From assembly GCA_947367285.1 (NCBI GenBank), contig CANBDB010000003.1, forward strand, positions 1 through 26,094: a stretch of 26,094 bases of DNA. Direction: 5' to 3'. Source of the stretch: an uncultured Clostridia bacterium (GTDB taxonomy: Bacteria; Bacillota; Clostridia; Oscillospirales; CAG-272). Positions 1 through 8,593 of the stretch are shown here, piece by piece. The first letter of the stretch is position 1; each line of letters begins with the position of its first letter. The notes beneath the pieces were generated by a model. That model did not search any database. It was given only the letters and a program-made list of their open reading frames with translations, and had not been told where the DNA came from. The position numbers were made by a program, and so were the translations under genes.

Positions 1-334
<334 letters not shown>

Positions 335-431
335 CCTAAAGGTTACAAGCGTTAATCACAATTACTTGAGTTTCCTTATCCTCAATCCCACCTTCTTTAT
401 TCGGTTTTCAATGCTCAGTCGAGCAAAATAT

Positions 432-459
432 AAAGCACCTGATTTCAGGTGCTTTTTTT
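432..459 (+). terminator. Rho-independent terminator of the rRNA operon
   Basis: An 11-bp perfect stem (AAAGCACCTGA with TCAGGTGCTTT) with a two-base loop is followed by a run of T. It lies about 100 bases beyond the 23S end and before the next gene, so it probably ends the rRNA transcript. Confidence 0.9.
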
Positions 460-569
460 GTTTCTTATTCCTTTTGGGCAAGAAAAAGTACCGATAAGTC
501 AAAAATCAACATTTAAATATTTTAATATGATATAATCCATATGAAATATATAACAAGGAGTTGATTTTG

Positions 570-1655
570 ATGTCAGATAAAAGAAGATATTATATTGATA
601 ATATCCGTTCATGTGGTATAATATTGGTATTGATATATCATGTTTTTTACATTTACAACGGGATTGGAGTACTTGGAGGATTACCAATATCGCCAAGCAT
701 AGGAATTTTCGACGACTTTTTGACCATAGTATATCCGTGGATGATGATATTGTTGTTCGTCGCTGCGGGCATTGCGGCGAAATGCTCTCTTGAAAAGAGG
801 ACGGGCAAGCAATTTATAAGTGAGCGATTGCAAAAGCTGATCATTCCGTCGGTGCTCGGTCTCTTTGTTGTACATTGGGTGACGGGATACATAAATATGT
901 ATTTAGGTGGAGGACTTAGTACAATCCCGAGTTTTCTTGTGTATCCCATCTCTGTTTTATCGGGCTCGGGGCATTTATGGTTTGCACATGTGTTGTTTTT
1001 ATATTCTGCGGTGCTTTTCTTGTTCAAAAATCCCATAGATAAACTAAAGAAATCGGGTGAGCGTGCGAATTTAATTATTTCCTTAGCGTTTGGAATATTG
1101 ATATGGCTTGGAGCACAAACACTTAATATGCCCATAATTACGGTATACCGTTTTGGCATTTATTTTGTGGCATTTCTCATTGGTTACTGTGTTTTTTCAC
1201 ACGAAAGTATCATGGAAAAGCTTGAAAAATCCAGATACATTAGTTTGGCATTGACTATAGTATTTGGCGTTGTATATTTTGTTTTGTTTAGAAAAATGAA
1301 TTATACCGAGCCGGTAGTTCTCAAGAACATCATTACTAATTTCTACGCGTGGTGTGCTGTGCTTGCGATATTTGGATTTGGAAGAAGATATCTCGATAAG
1401 GAAAATGCATTTAGTCGTTATTTAGCGACGAATTCATACGGATATTATGTTTTGCATTACCCGATACTTATGTGTTCGGCATATTTATTGCACATATATA
1501 CTGATTTGGGTGTGCCGGCAAAGATATTTATAACCCTAATAATGGAGATTGTACTTACATTTGTGGCCAATGAAATTATAAAGAGGATACCACTGGTGCG
1601 ATATCTTGTTTTGGGAATAAAAAGGAGAAAAAATGAAATTCAAATTGATAATTGA
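570..1655 (+). CDS. Membrane acyltransferase, acyltransferase-3 family
   Basis: A 361-residue integral membrane protein that opens with RRYYIDNIRSCGIILVLIYH, the N-terminal signature of acyltransferase-3 (OafA/YrhL-like) enzymes; the conserved histidine is in LIYHVF. About ten hydrophobic segments follow along the chain. Family members transfer acyl groups to sugars or other surface molecules from the membrane; the substrate here cannot be read from the sequence. ATG 570 is chosen over the in-frame TTG at 561 because AAGGAG (555-560) is then well spaced. A TATAAT-like -10 lies at 531-536 with no good -35. The gene overlaps the next start by 23 bases, so it probably forms an operon with the LytTR and DUF3021 genes. 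Confidence 0.85.
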   Translation: MSDKRRYYIDNIRSCGIILVLIYHVFYIYNGIGVLGGLPISPSIGIFDDFLTIVYPWMMILLFVAAGIAAKCSLEKRTGKQFISERLQKLIIPSVLGLFVVHWVTGYINMYLGGGLSTIPSFLVYPISVLSGSGHLWFAHVLFLYSAVLFLFKNPIDKLKKSGERANLIISLAFGILIWLGAQTLNMPIITVYRFGIYFVAFLIGYCVFSHESIMEKLEKSRYISLALTIVFGVVYFVLFRKMNYTEPVVLKNIITNFYAWCAVLAIFGFGRRYLDKENAFSRYLATNSYGYYVLHYPILMCSAYLLHIYTDLGVPAKIFITLIMEIVLTFVANEIIKRIPLVRYLVLGIKRRKNEIQIDN

Positions 1656-2073
1656 CAAAGAATCGGACGAGGAGATTGTTGCGCGCGTACACGCGGAGAG
1701 CGAGCTCACGCGAGAGATAGAAAATTTAGTTTTATCTTGGGGCGGAAGCAATTTTTTGCTTGCGCATGATGGCGATGAGATGAGGCGCATAGCTTTTTCG
1801 GATATTGAGTGTATTACTGTTGAGGATAGGAAAACCATTATCGTTGACAAAAGGGGTATAAAATGCCGCGCTCGTGGACGGCTTTTTGAGATTGAAGAGC
1901 TTTTACCATCATATTTCGTTAGGATCAACAAGTCATCTATTGCGAATTTGCACATGATAAAGCGATTTAAGACGTCATTCAACGGCTCGGTTGATCTTGA
2001 ATTTAATTGTGGATACGTTGATTACGTGTCGAGAAGATGTTTACCCGACGTAAAAAGGAGGTTTTTGAAATGA
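1633..2073 (+). CDS. LytTR-family DNA-binding transcriptional regulator
   Basis: A 146-residue protein whose C-terminal two thirds fit a LytTR DNA-binding domain: IAFSDIECITVEDRKTIIV, then FVRINKSSIANLHMIKRF and a basic end. There is no receiver domain, so this is the short stand-alone type that usually pairs with a DUF3021 membrane protein, as it does here. Such pairs are known to autoregulate and to control neighbouring genes. The start has AAAGGAG just upstream (near 1621-1627). The gene begins inside the acyltransferase gene, and its stop overlaps the next start (ATGA), so translation is probably coupled. Its target may be the acyltransferase operon itself (inference). Confidence 0.9.
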   Translation: MKFKLIIDKESDEEIVARVHAESELTREIENLVLSWGGSNFLLAHDGDEMRRIAFSDIECITVEDRKTIIVDKRGIKCRARGRLFEIEELLPSYFVRINKSSIANLHMIKRFKTSFNGSVDLEFNCGYVDYVSRRCLPDVKRRFLK

Positions 2074-2492
2074 AAAAGTTTTTTAAAGAATTTTTGCACC
2101 GCGGCTTGATGTGCATGGGATTTGGGCCTATCGTTCTATCCATCATCTGGGGAATATTGTACACTTGCGGAGTGTTTGAAACTCTTACAGGAGTAGAGGT
2201 AGTGTATGGTGTGTTAGGTATAACCTTGCTCGCGTTTATTGCGGCAGGGGTAACTGCCGTTTACCAAATAGAGGAAATCCCACTGCTTTACAGCATTCTT
2301 GTACACGGTGCAACGCTTTACCTTGGCTATTTGACGATTTATTTAGTCAACGGATGGCTGAAAAACGGTGTTCTTCCATTGATTGTTTTTACGTTGATAT
2401 TTGTTTTTGGATTTTTCTTGATATGGGCGATAGTTTATATTTTTATTAGAAAAGACATAGATAAAATGAATAAAAAAATTAGAAAAGGGTAG
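2070..2492 (+). CDS. DUF3021 family four-helix membrane protein
   Basis: A 140-residue protein with four hydrophobic segments (about residues 15-40, 45-65, 75-95 and 105-130) and a short basic C-terminal tail. This layout and the position directly after a LytTR regulator match DUF3021. ATG 2070 is chosen because AAAGGAGG (2054-2061) lies eight bases upstream; a longer in-frame ORF exists but lacks this site. These proteins are thought to act as membrane partners or inhibitors of the adjacent LytTR regulator, though the signal is unknown. A hairpin terminator begins at its stop codon. Confidence 0.85.
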   Translation: MKKFFKEFLHRGLMCMGFGPIVLSIIWGILYTCGVFETLTGVEVVYGVLGITLLAFIAAGVTAVYQIEEIPLLYSILVHGATLYLGYLTIYLVNGWLKNGVLPLIVFTLIFVFGFFLIWAIVYIFIRKDIDKMNKKIRKG

Positions 2493-2513
2493 CTATTTGC
2501 TACCTTTTCTTTG
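2481..2513 (+). terminator. Rho-independent terminator after the DUF3021 gene
   Basis: AGAAAAGGGTAGC (2481-2493) pairs with GCTACCTTTTCT (2499-2510) with one bulged base, followed by TTG and T-rich sequence. The stem overlaps the last codons and stop of the DUF3021 gene. Confidence 0.75.
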
Positions 2514-2521
2514 TTAGTGTA

Positions 2522-2550
2522 TTGACTTTTCCTGCCATTTTGGATATAAT
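2522..2550 (+). promoter_or_regulatory. Promoter for the transketolase operon
   Basis: TTGACT (2522-2527) and TATAAT (2545-2550) are separated by 17 bases. It lies between the preceding terminator and the transketolase N gene, and no other strong promoter is seen before 8255, so it may serve the whole 2604-8169 gene run. Confidence 0.85.
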
Positions 2551-2562
2551 AAAAGCATAAAA

Positions 2563-2581
2563 TGAGGTACTGTATACCTCA
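2563..2581 (+). promoter_or_regulatory. Small hairpin at the start of the transketolase leader
   Basis: TGAGGTA (2563-2569) pairs with TACCTCA (2575-2581) across a five-base loop, starting about 12 bases past the -10. It would be the very 5' end of the mRNA. It could be an operator or a 5' stabilising hairpin; the sequence does not decide. Confidence 0.5.
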
Positions 2582-2603
2582 AATAAATTTTTGTGAGGAA
2601 AGT

Positions 2604-3434
2604 ATGACTGAAGCGAGAATTGTAGAGCTTAAAAACAAAGCCAACGACATTAGAATTGGTATTATTGACGCAACTCACGCGGCAAAATCCGGACATCCGG
2701 GAGGTTCGCTTTCAATTGCGGACATTATGACTTATCTTTATTTCGAAAAAATGAATATTGATCCCACAAATCCCAAGATGGCGGACAGGGATAGATTCGT
2801 TCTCTCCAAGGGACACACTGCGCCTGCGCTTTATTCGACACTCGCGCATAGAGGATTTTTCCCCGTGGAAGATCTTTTGACTCTTAGAAAAATTGATTCC
2901 TACCTTCAGGGACATCCCGACATGAACAAGATTCCCGGTGTGGATATGTCCGCAGGATCTTTGGGTCTTGGCATCTCATCAGCTTGCGGTATGGCGCTTG
3001 CGGGTAAGATTGACGGCAAGGATTATCGCGTATACACAATGCTTGGCGACGGTGAAAGTGAGGAAGGTCAGGTTTGGGAGGCTGCTATGTTTGCATCCCA
3101 CTATAAGCTCGACAATCTTTGTGTAATTCTCGACCTCAACGGTCTTCAAATTGACGGCCCCATCACCGAGGTTATGAATCCCATGCCTCACGATAAGAAG
3201 TTTGAGGCGTTTGGATTCCACGTTATCACTATTGACGGTCACAATATGGAAGAAATTGAAGCGGCTTTTGCCGAAGCAGAGACAGTAAAGGGCAAACCCA
3301 CAGCGATTATTGCTAAAACCGTTAAGGGCAAGGGCGTTTCGTTCATGGAAAACTCGGTTAGCTGGCACGGCGCAGCTCCCAACGACGAGCAGCACGCTGC
3401 GGCTATTGCCGAGCTTAAAGAAAGATATATTTAA
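2604..3434 (+). CDS. Transketolase, N-terminal (thiamine diphosphate-binding) subunit
   Basis: A 276-residue protein matching the first part of transketolase. Visible are GHPGGSLSIADI, the SKGHTAPALYSTLA segment, and the thiamine diphosphate/Mg motif GDGESEEGQVWEA at residues 148-160, closed by ILDLNG. Transketolase moves two-carbon units between sugar phosphates in the non-oxidative pentose phosphate pathway in the cytoplasm. In many Firmicutes and archaea the enzyme is split, and the second half follows 15 bases downstream. ATG 2604 is chosen because GAGG (2595-2598) precedes it. An upstream in-frame ATG at 2562 would start within the promoter-proximal hairpin and is unlikely. Confidence 0.95.
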   Translation: MTEARIVELKNKANDIRIGIIDATHAAKSGHPGGSLSIADIMTYLYFEKMNIDPTNPKMADRDRFVLSKGHTAPALYSTLAHRGFFPVEDLLTLRKIDSYLQGHPDMNKIPGVDMSAGSLGLGISSACGMALAGKIDGKDYRVYTMLGDGESEEGQVWEAAMFASHYKLDNLCVILDLNGLQIDGPITEVMNPMPHDKKFEAFGFHVITIDGHNMEEIEAAFAEAETVKGKPTAIIAKTVKGKGVSFMENSVSWHGAAPNDEQHAAAIAELKERYI

Positions 3435-3449
3435 TAGGAGGGCAGGACA

Positions 3450-4391
3450 ATGGCAGACGTTAAGAAAATAGCAACAAGAGAAGCTTACGGCGCGGCGCTT
3501 TGCGAGTTTGCTCCCAAATATGATTTCGTTGTGCTCGACGCGGACCTCGCGGCAGCAACAAAAACGGGAATGTTCAAAAAGGCATATCCCGAAAGATTCT
3601 TTGACTGCGGTATCGCAGAGGGAAATATGATGAGTGTAGCGGCAGGAATTGCTTCCACCGGAAAAACAGTTTTTGCGTCATCCTTTGCTATGTTTGCGGC
3701 AGGACGTGCGTTTGAGCAGGTGAGAAACTCAATCGGTTACCCCCATCTCAACGTTAAAATCGGTGCAACTCACGGCGGTATCTCCGTTGGTGAGGACGGT
3801 GCAACACACCAGTGCAACGAGGATTTTGCAACAATGCGCTCCATTCCCGAAATGGTAGTTATCAATCCTTGCGACGCCGTTGAGGCTCGTGCGGCGGTTG
3901 AGGCGGCAATCCTTCACGACGGCCCTGTTTATATGAGATTTGGTAGATATGCGTGCCCCATTCTCAACGGTGAAGATTACAAATTTGAGCTTGGCAAGGG
4001 TGTATGTCTCGCGGATGGTAGCGACGTAACTATCGTTGCGACAGGACTTATGGTATCCATTGCGCTTGAGGCTCGCGAGCTTCTTGCAAAAGAGGGTATT
4101 TCTGCGCGAGTTGTTAACATTCACACAATCAAGCCCATTGATAAGGATATTATAGTTAAAGCGGCTCTCGAAACGGGTGCGCTTGTTACCGCTGAGGAGC
4201 ACAATATCTATGGCGGTCTTGGCTCTGCAGTGGCAGAGGTGCTTGTTGAAAATTGCCCCGTACCCATGGCAAGAGTGGGTGTTGAGGACACTTTTGGACG
4301 TAGCGGCACAGTTCCTGCACTTCTTGAATATTACGGTCTTACCGCCGAGAATATGGCTAAGAAGGCTAAGGAAGTTATCGAGAGAAAATAA
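3450..4391 (+). CDS. Transketolase, C-terminal (pyrimidine-binding and C-terminal) subunit
   Basis: A 313-residue protein matching the second half of transketolase. The glutamate of IAEGNMMSVAAGIA (Glu57) is the one that activates the thiamine cofactor in this family. THGGISVGEDGATHQ and the C-terminal domain (GGLGSAVAEVL and after) are also present. It would work with the product of the preceding gene as a heteromer. AGGAGG (3437-3442) lies seven bases before ATG. Codon use in both subunit genes resembles other well-expressed chromosomal genes here (many CCC, GGC and CTC codons), unlike the element further right. Confidence 0.95.
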   Translation: MADVKKIATREAYGAALCEFAPKYDFVVLDADLAAATKTGMFKKAYPERFFDCGIAEGNMMSVAAGIASTGKTVFASSFAMFAAGRAFEQVRNSIGYPHLNVKIGATHGGISVGEDGATHQCNEDFATMRSIPEMVVINPCDAVEARAAVEAAILHDGPVYMRFGRYACPILNGEDYKFELGKGVCLADGSDVTIVATGLMVSIALEARELLAKEGISARVVNIHTIKPIDKDIIVKAALETGALVTAEEHNIYGGLGSAVAEVLVENCPVPMARVGVEDTFGRSGTVPALLEYYGLTAENMAKKAKEVIERK

Positions 4392-4420
4392 AAAGTTAGT
4401 TATAAAAATTGAGGTTTAAA

Positions 4421-5248
4421 ATGCGTTATTTCAAGAACAAATTTTTTATAATTTGCTTGACCGTAGTGTTGTGCTTGACGGTCTTTTCCGTCGTGCTTGC
4501 GATCGGCGGCAACTCGTGGTTCTTGAAGGACGCGTTCAATGTTATTTCCACTCCCTTCAGGGCGGTGTTTAACTATTGTGCCGACGGAATTCGCGGTTTT
4601 TCGGATTATTTTACTCAAATAGAAAAGCTTCTTGAGGAAAATGAAAAATTGCGTGAGAAAAACGAGGAGCTCGAAAAGCTCGAGAGCGACCTTGCAGTTC
4701 TCAAGGAAGAAAACGCGTGGCTTCGCGAATTCCTCGACGTAAAGAATCACAATACGACCTTTGAATTTGCGGATGCTATCGTTATTGGCGAAAGCTCTGG
4801 TGAGACCTACAAGACCTTGACTCTCAACAAGGGCTCTCTCCACGGGATAGAGGCCGGAATGGTGGTTATGACCGGTCAGGGGCTCGTTGGAAGAATCGTT
4901 GAGGTTGGGCTTTCTACCTGCGACGTGCTTTGTGTTGTTGACGTCTCCTCCGCTACGGGCGCACTCATTGAGCGCTCGGCCCTCGTTGGAATTCTTGAGG
5001 GCTACTACGCGGGCAACTGTCGCTTCCTTTACACCACAGGACTTTCCAGCTTTGATGATATTGCCGTTGGAGACAACGTTATCACAAGCGGCAAGGGAAG
5101 TATCTATCCCTACGGACTCAAAATAGGAACTGTAGTTGATATCACTATAGACGAAGCGAGCCGCTCGGTTATTGCGACGGTTGAACCCTCGGTAAATTTT
5201 GACAATATTGACAGAGTGATGATTATAACCTCCTATACTGTTGAATAA
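4421..5248 (+). CDS. mreC: MreC-like cell shape protein
   Basis: A 275-residue protein with one N-terminal membrane segment (about residues 6-28), a coiled coil (about 62-100, rich in EEN/EKL heptads) and a C-terminal beta-rich domain with GMVVMTGQGLVGRIVEV and GDNVITSGKGSIYPYGLKIG, all in the MreC order. MreC links the MreB cytoskeleton to the cell-wall synthesis enzymes from the outer face of the membrane. It normally sits with mreB and mreD; neither is here, so it may be a second or detached copy. ATG 4421 follows GAGG (4411-4414); the in-frame TTG at 4409 would leave no room for that site. It ends one base before the next start. Confidence 0.9.
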   Translation: MRYFKNKFFIICLTVVLCLTVFSVVLAIGGNSWFLKDAFNVISTPFRAVFNYCADGIRGFSDYFTQIEKLLEENEKLREKNEELEKLESDLAVLKEENAWLREFLDVKNHNTTFEFADAIVIGESSGETYKTLTLNKGSLHGIEAGMVVMTGQGLVGRIVEVGLSTCDVLCVVDVSSATGALIERSALVGILEGYYAGNCRFLYTTGLSSFDDIAVGDNVITSGKGSIYPYGLKIGTVVDITIDEASRSVIATVEPSVNFDNIDRVMIITSYTVE

Positions 5249-5249
5249 T

Positions 5250-5912
5250 ATGAAAAAGACGGATAAAAAAGAAAGAATAGCTCACATTATAACTGAGCTC
5301 AAAAAAATATACCCCGAAGCCGTATGCGCGCTCGAATTTGACGGCGAGCCGTGGAAACTGCTTGTTATGGGTCGGCTCTCGGCACAGTGCACGGATGCCC
5401 GTGTTAACATTGTTTGCAGGGAGCTTTTTGCACATTATCCCACAGCCGAAAGCTTGGCGCGTGCGGAGTATGGTGCGGTGGAGGAGATAATTCGTCCTTG
5501 CGGACTTTTCAGAACCAAGGCGCAGAGCATTGTGGATGCATGCAAAATGCTTTGCGACGATTATGGTGGCATTTTGCCCGACGATATGGATGAGCTTCTT
5601 AAATTCCCCGGAGTGGGAAGAAAGATTGCTAATCTCTTGCTCGGAGATATTTTTCACAAGCCGGCAATTGTAGCCGACACGCATATGATACGCATTTGCG
5701 GAAGATTTGGAATGTATCCCGAAAAGCTCAAGGATCCTCACAAGGTCGAGCTTATTATGTCGGAGCTTGTGGAGCCCGAAGAGCAAAGTGATCTTTGCCA
5801 CAGAATAGTTCAGTTCGGACGCGATACTTGCTCCGCAAGAGCGCCTAAATGCGCGGAGTGTCCTATAAGACATCTTTGCGAGAAGGGAAGAAAGACGGAA
5901 GAAAATGTTTGA
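5250..5912 (+). CDS. nth: Endonuclease III (base-excision DNA glycosylase/AP lyase)
   Basis: A 220-residue protein of standard length. The helix-hairpin-helix FPGVGRKIANLLL contains the catalytic lysine (Lys125), and the catalytic aspartate (Asp143) lies in VADTHMIRI, 18 residues on as in E. coli Nth. The C-terminal 4Fe-4S site has the pattern C-X6-C-X2-C-X5-C. It removes oxidised pyrimidines and cuts at the abasic site. ATG 5250 lies right after the mreC stop without a clear ribosome binding site, so translation is probably coupled. It overlaps the shikimate kinase gene by eight bases. Confidence 0.95.
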   Translation: MKKTDKKERIAHIITELKKIYPEAVCALEFDGEPWKLLVMGRLSAQCTDARVNIVCRELFAHYPTAESLARAEYGAVEEIIRPCGLFRTKAQSIVDACKMLCDDYGGILPDDMDELLKFPGVGRKIANLLLGDIFHKPAIVADTHMIRICGRFGMYPEKLKDPHKVELIMSELVEPEEQSDLCHRIVQFGRDTCSARAPKCAECPIRHLCEKGRKTEENV

Positions 5913-6411
5913 GAAGAATATTACCCTTATAGGAATGCCCGGTGCGGGAAAGAGCACTGTTGGCGTTGTAGTTGCAAAGCTTCTTTGCAAGACGTTTATT
6001 GACGCGGACCTCGTTATTCAGGGAAAAGAGGGAAAGCGCCTTTACAAAATAATAGAGGAGATTGGCAACGAGAAATTTCTCAAGCTTGAAAATGATACTC
6101 TTCTTCATCTTAACGTGCACAATTCCGTTATCTCCACGGGGGGAAGTGTAATTTTCGGAAAAGAAGCGATGGAGCATCTCAAAAACACCTCTACGGTTGT
6201 TTATATTAAAGTTCCCTACGAAGCGCTCGAGAAGCGCCTTAAAAACTTGAAGCGTCGCGGTGTAGTGTGTGATGAGGGACAGACTCTTCTCGACATATAC
6301 AACACGCGCACACCGCTTTATGAAAAATATGCGGACATTATTGTAGAAAGTGATAATGAAACCGACATCCAGGAAACAGCTATGGAGATAGTAAAGCTTT
6401 TTGAGGAGTGA
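5905..6411 (+). CDS. aroK: Shikimate kinase
   Basis: A 168-residue kinase with the P-loop GMPGAGKST (residues 10-18), DAD at 33-35 in place of the usual DSD, the shikimate-binding STGGS, and the lid-region arginines in LKRRGVV. The C-terminal end with RTPLYEKYADIIVE fits the family. It phosphorylates shikimate in aromatic amino acid synthesis. It starts inside the end of nth and has no strong ribosome binding site of its own, so coupled translation is likely. A related small P-loop kinase remains possible because of the DAD variation, but all other motifs agree. Confidence 0.88.
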   Translation: MFEKNITLIGMPGAGKSTVGVVVAKLLCKTFIDADLVIQGKEGKRLYKIIEEIGNEKFLKLENDTLLHLNVHNSVISTGGSVIFGKEAMEHLKNTSTVVYIKVPYEALEKRLKNLKRRGVVCDEGQTLLDIYNTRTPLYEKYADIIVESDNETDIQETAMEIVKLFEE

Positions 6412-6420
6412 TGATTTATA

Positions 6421-8169
6421 ATGCCGATTAAAAGATTAACTATGCTCTCGCGCATGCTGGATATTACTAACTCAAGGAAGGGGATACTGTCCCCCACCGT
6501 GGGAAAGCCATGTCTTGAATTTATTGCACGGGACGAAAAAATACCGATGGATATTCCTGAAAATGAAGGAATATCCTCGCGTCATATTGCAGACTTTTTG
6601 ACAGAATTGAATGCGGATAAGTCACTGAATTTACACAATGTTGTAATAGCGCGCCATGGAAAAATAATAACCGAAGCATATTTTGGATCTCATAAGAGCG
6701 GCATTTGGAAGGCAACCTTCTCCGCTTGCAAGAGTGTGGTTTCTATTGCCATAGGAATGCTTATTGACGAGGGCAAGCTTACCCTCGGAACAACTCTTGA
6801 GGAGATTTTTAAAGAGGAGTTTCGCAGCATTACACGTTTGAGAACCAGAAAGATTAGTGTTTATGATCTTTTAACTATGACAAGCGGCATGACCGCTCTT
6901 GAGGAAACCAGTGCTATGAATGAGCGCGAGCTATTTAAGGCGTATCTCGACACTCCGCTTGCTCACGATCCGGGAAAGAAGTTTTTCTATAACAGCACTA
7001 ACACATATGTGCTTTCGTGTATTGTTAAAAAGGTGAGTGGAGAGGGACTTTCCGATTATTTGGAAAAGAGATTATTTGCTCCGCTCGGTATAAAAAATTA
7101 TTATTGGGCGAAGAGTGCTGAAGGAATTGAATTTGGCGGTTGGGGATTGTATATCTCCCCCTGTGATTTTGCGAAGCTCGGAATTTTGCTATTGAACGGT
7201 GGAGAGTGGAACGGCAAAAGAATTCTCTCAAAGGAATACGTTGACAATGCCACAAGAAAGCACGTGAACACGGATGTATCCGCGTACGGCTTTAATTACG
7301 GCTTGCAAATGTGGACGAGCAAGGGTGAGGATCAGTTTCTCTTTAACGGAATGCTCGGTCAAAATGTGTGGTGCTTTAAGAAGAATGATATCGTTATCGT
7401 AAACAATGCGGGTAATGACGAGTTGTTTCAACAAAGCAATTATTTTGAGATAGTTCAAAGATATTTTGATAGGGATTTTCCAAGCAAGATTCAAAACAAC
7501 TTTTTGGACAAAAAGTATTTGCAGCACACTGTAAAGAAGATAGCTGTGAGCCAAAATTTTGTTACGCTAACACCCCATGAGATAAAGAAATATAAACTCG
7601 GATTTTTGCCGAGTGAATGTCAATCTCTTGACGGCAAGGTGTTTGTATCTCGCGACGTTAGAGCAGCGACGATTGGACTTTTGCCATTCGTTTGGCAGGT
7701 GATTGAGAATAATTACTCCCAGGGATTTGAGTCAATCAGCTTCCATATTGTTGATAGAAAATTCTATATTAACTATGCGCAGAGCGACGAGGCATATCGC
7801 TTTGAGGTGGGGTTTGATGAGCCGAAATACACTAATATCTACGTTCATAATACACCGTTCTATATTGCCGCTACGGGATGCTTTGCGGTGAATGAAGACG
7901 GCGAGAGGGTGTTTAAAATCAGGGTGGATTTCCTTGAAACTCCTTGCTCGCTGGTGTTGAAATTGGTGGATAAGGGCGGTTATTTTGAGGTGCATCAAAG
8001 CGAGATGCCCGGCAAGCCCTTCGTGCTGGAAAAGATTATGGAGATCAAAAACACCATATCTCAAACGCCCGTTATTGGCGGTGTGACCTCTCTTGCTCCC
8101 GATGACGTGATCGAATATCAAGTGGAGCGAATGTTTGAGTTTAAATACAAATTATTTGAGAAAAAATAG
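6421..8169 (+). CDS. Serine hydrolase of the beta-lactamase / class C PBP family with an extra C-terminal domain
   Basis: A 582-residue protein. Residues about 55-345 form a beta-lactamase-type serine hydrolase domain: SACK (Ser101, Lys104) is the SxxK motif, YNS (Tyr190-Ser192) the YxN motif, and GMLGQ is at the place of the third motif. The typical YDLLTMTSGM and DFAKLGILLLNGG segments are present. Residues about 350-582 form a beta-rich domain I do not recognise. There is no signal peptide, so it may act in the cytoplasm or be exported another way. Homologues include esterases, peptidases and 6-aminohexanoate hydrolases; the substrate cannot be assigned. It starts ten bases after aroK, with GAGGAG in the aroK end as the possible binding site. 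Confidence 0.85.
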   Translation: MPIKRLTMLSRMLDITNSRKGILSPTVGKPCLEFIARDEKIPMDIPENEGISSRHIADFLTELNADKSLNLHNVVIARHGKIITEAYFGSHKSGIWKATFSACKSVVSIAIGMLIDEGKLTLGTTLEEIFKEEFRSITRLRTRKISVYDLLTMTSGMTALEETSAMNERELFKAYLDTPLAHDPGKKFFYNSTNTYVLSCIVKKVSGEGLSDYLEKRLFAPLGIKNYYWAKSAEGIEFGGWGLYISPCDFAKLGILLLNGGEWNGKRILSKEYVDNATRKHVNTDVSAYGFNYGLQMWTSKGEDQFLFNGMLGQNVWCFKKNDIVIVNNAGNDELFQQSNYFEIVQRYFDRDFPSKIQNNFLDKKYLQHTVKKIAVSQNFVTLTPHEIKKYKLGFLPSECQSLDGKVFVSRDVRAATIGLLPFVWQVIENNYSQGFESISFHIVDRKFYINYAQSDEAYRFEVGFDEPKYTNIYVHNTPFYIAATGCFAVNEDGERVFKIRVDFLETPCSLVLKLVDKGGYFEVHQSEMPGKPFVLEKIMEIKNTISQTPVIGGVTSLAPDDVIEYQVERMFEFKYKLFEKK

Positions 8170-8254
8170 TCCACACCTCCTTGTATATATTGCACAATGA
8201 GTTTTGCTATCTTTTATGCTTTTTGTACAAATGGGAAAATCGCGCCAAAACCCT

Positions 8255-8283
8255 TTGACAAATGATAAAAAATGGTATATAAT
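8255..8283 (+). promoter_or_regulatory. Strong promoter for the 77-residue protein gene
   Basis: TTGACA (8255-8260) and TATAAT (8278-8283) with a 17-base spacer, both perfect consensus. It probably also transcribes tRNA-Leu downstream, since no separate tRNA promoter is visible. Confidence 0.9.
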
Positions 8284-8320
8284 GAACACGCAAAAAAATA
8301 TAGTAAAGGAGACTAAACAA

Positions 8321-8554
8321 ATGAACAAGGTTATTTGCAAGGTTACTTATGATACAGAAAAAGACAATCTCGTAAAGAAAGTTACAGTTGGTTACTACGG
8401 TGATCCCGCTGGTTACGAGGAGATCCTTTTCGTTACAGCTAACGGCAACTACTACCTCTACGCTAACGGTGGTGAGAACTCCATCCACGTTGGTGAGAGC
8501 ATCAAGAGAATGAGCAAGAAGTCCGCTGAGGCTTGGCTCGAAGAAAACAGATAA
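8321..8554 (+). CDS. Small protein of unknown function, probably highly expressed
   Basis: A 77-residue protein, starting MNKVICKVTYDTEKDNL and ending KKSAEAWLEENR, with no membrane segment. I do not recognise its family; alternating charged and hydrophobic residues suggest a small beta-sheet fold. AAAGGAG (8305-8311) lies nine bases before ATG, behind a consensus promoter. Codon choice is strongly biased (AAC, CTC, GGT, AAG), which suggests high expression. It sits 39 bases before tRNA-Leu, and a small GGAGC-GCAA-GCTCC hairpin (near 8575-8588) separates them. It is outside the mobile element. Confidence 0.85.
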   Translation: MNKVICKVTYDTEKDNLVKKVTVGYYGDPAGYEEILFVTANGNYYLYANGGENSIHVGESIKRMSKKSAEAWLEENR

Positions 8555-8593
8555 TTTAATATTATCTATTGAGGAGCGCAAGCTCCCCAATAT

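Noticed and set aside
653..1159. 168-residue ORF on the minus strand
   Set aside because: Antisense to the acyltransferase gene, with no start signals or recognisable domain.
2563..2581. Riboswitch in the transketolase leader
   Set aside because: Only one 7-bp hairpin is present in a leader of about 45 bases, too small for a known riboswitch class.
5223..5990. 255-residue ORF on the minus strand
   Set aside because: It lies entirely over mreC end, nth and aroK start, which have clear motifs; it has no ribosome binding site and a composition expected of an antisense shadow.
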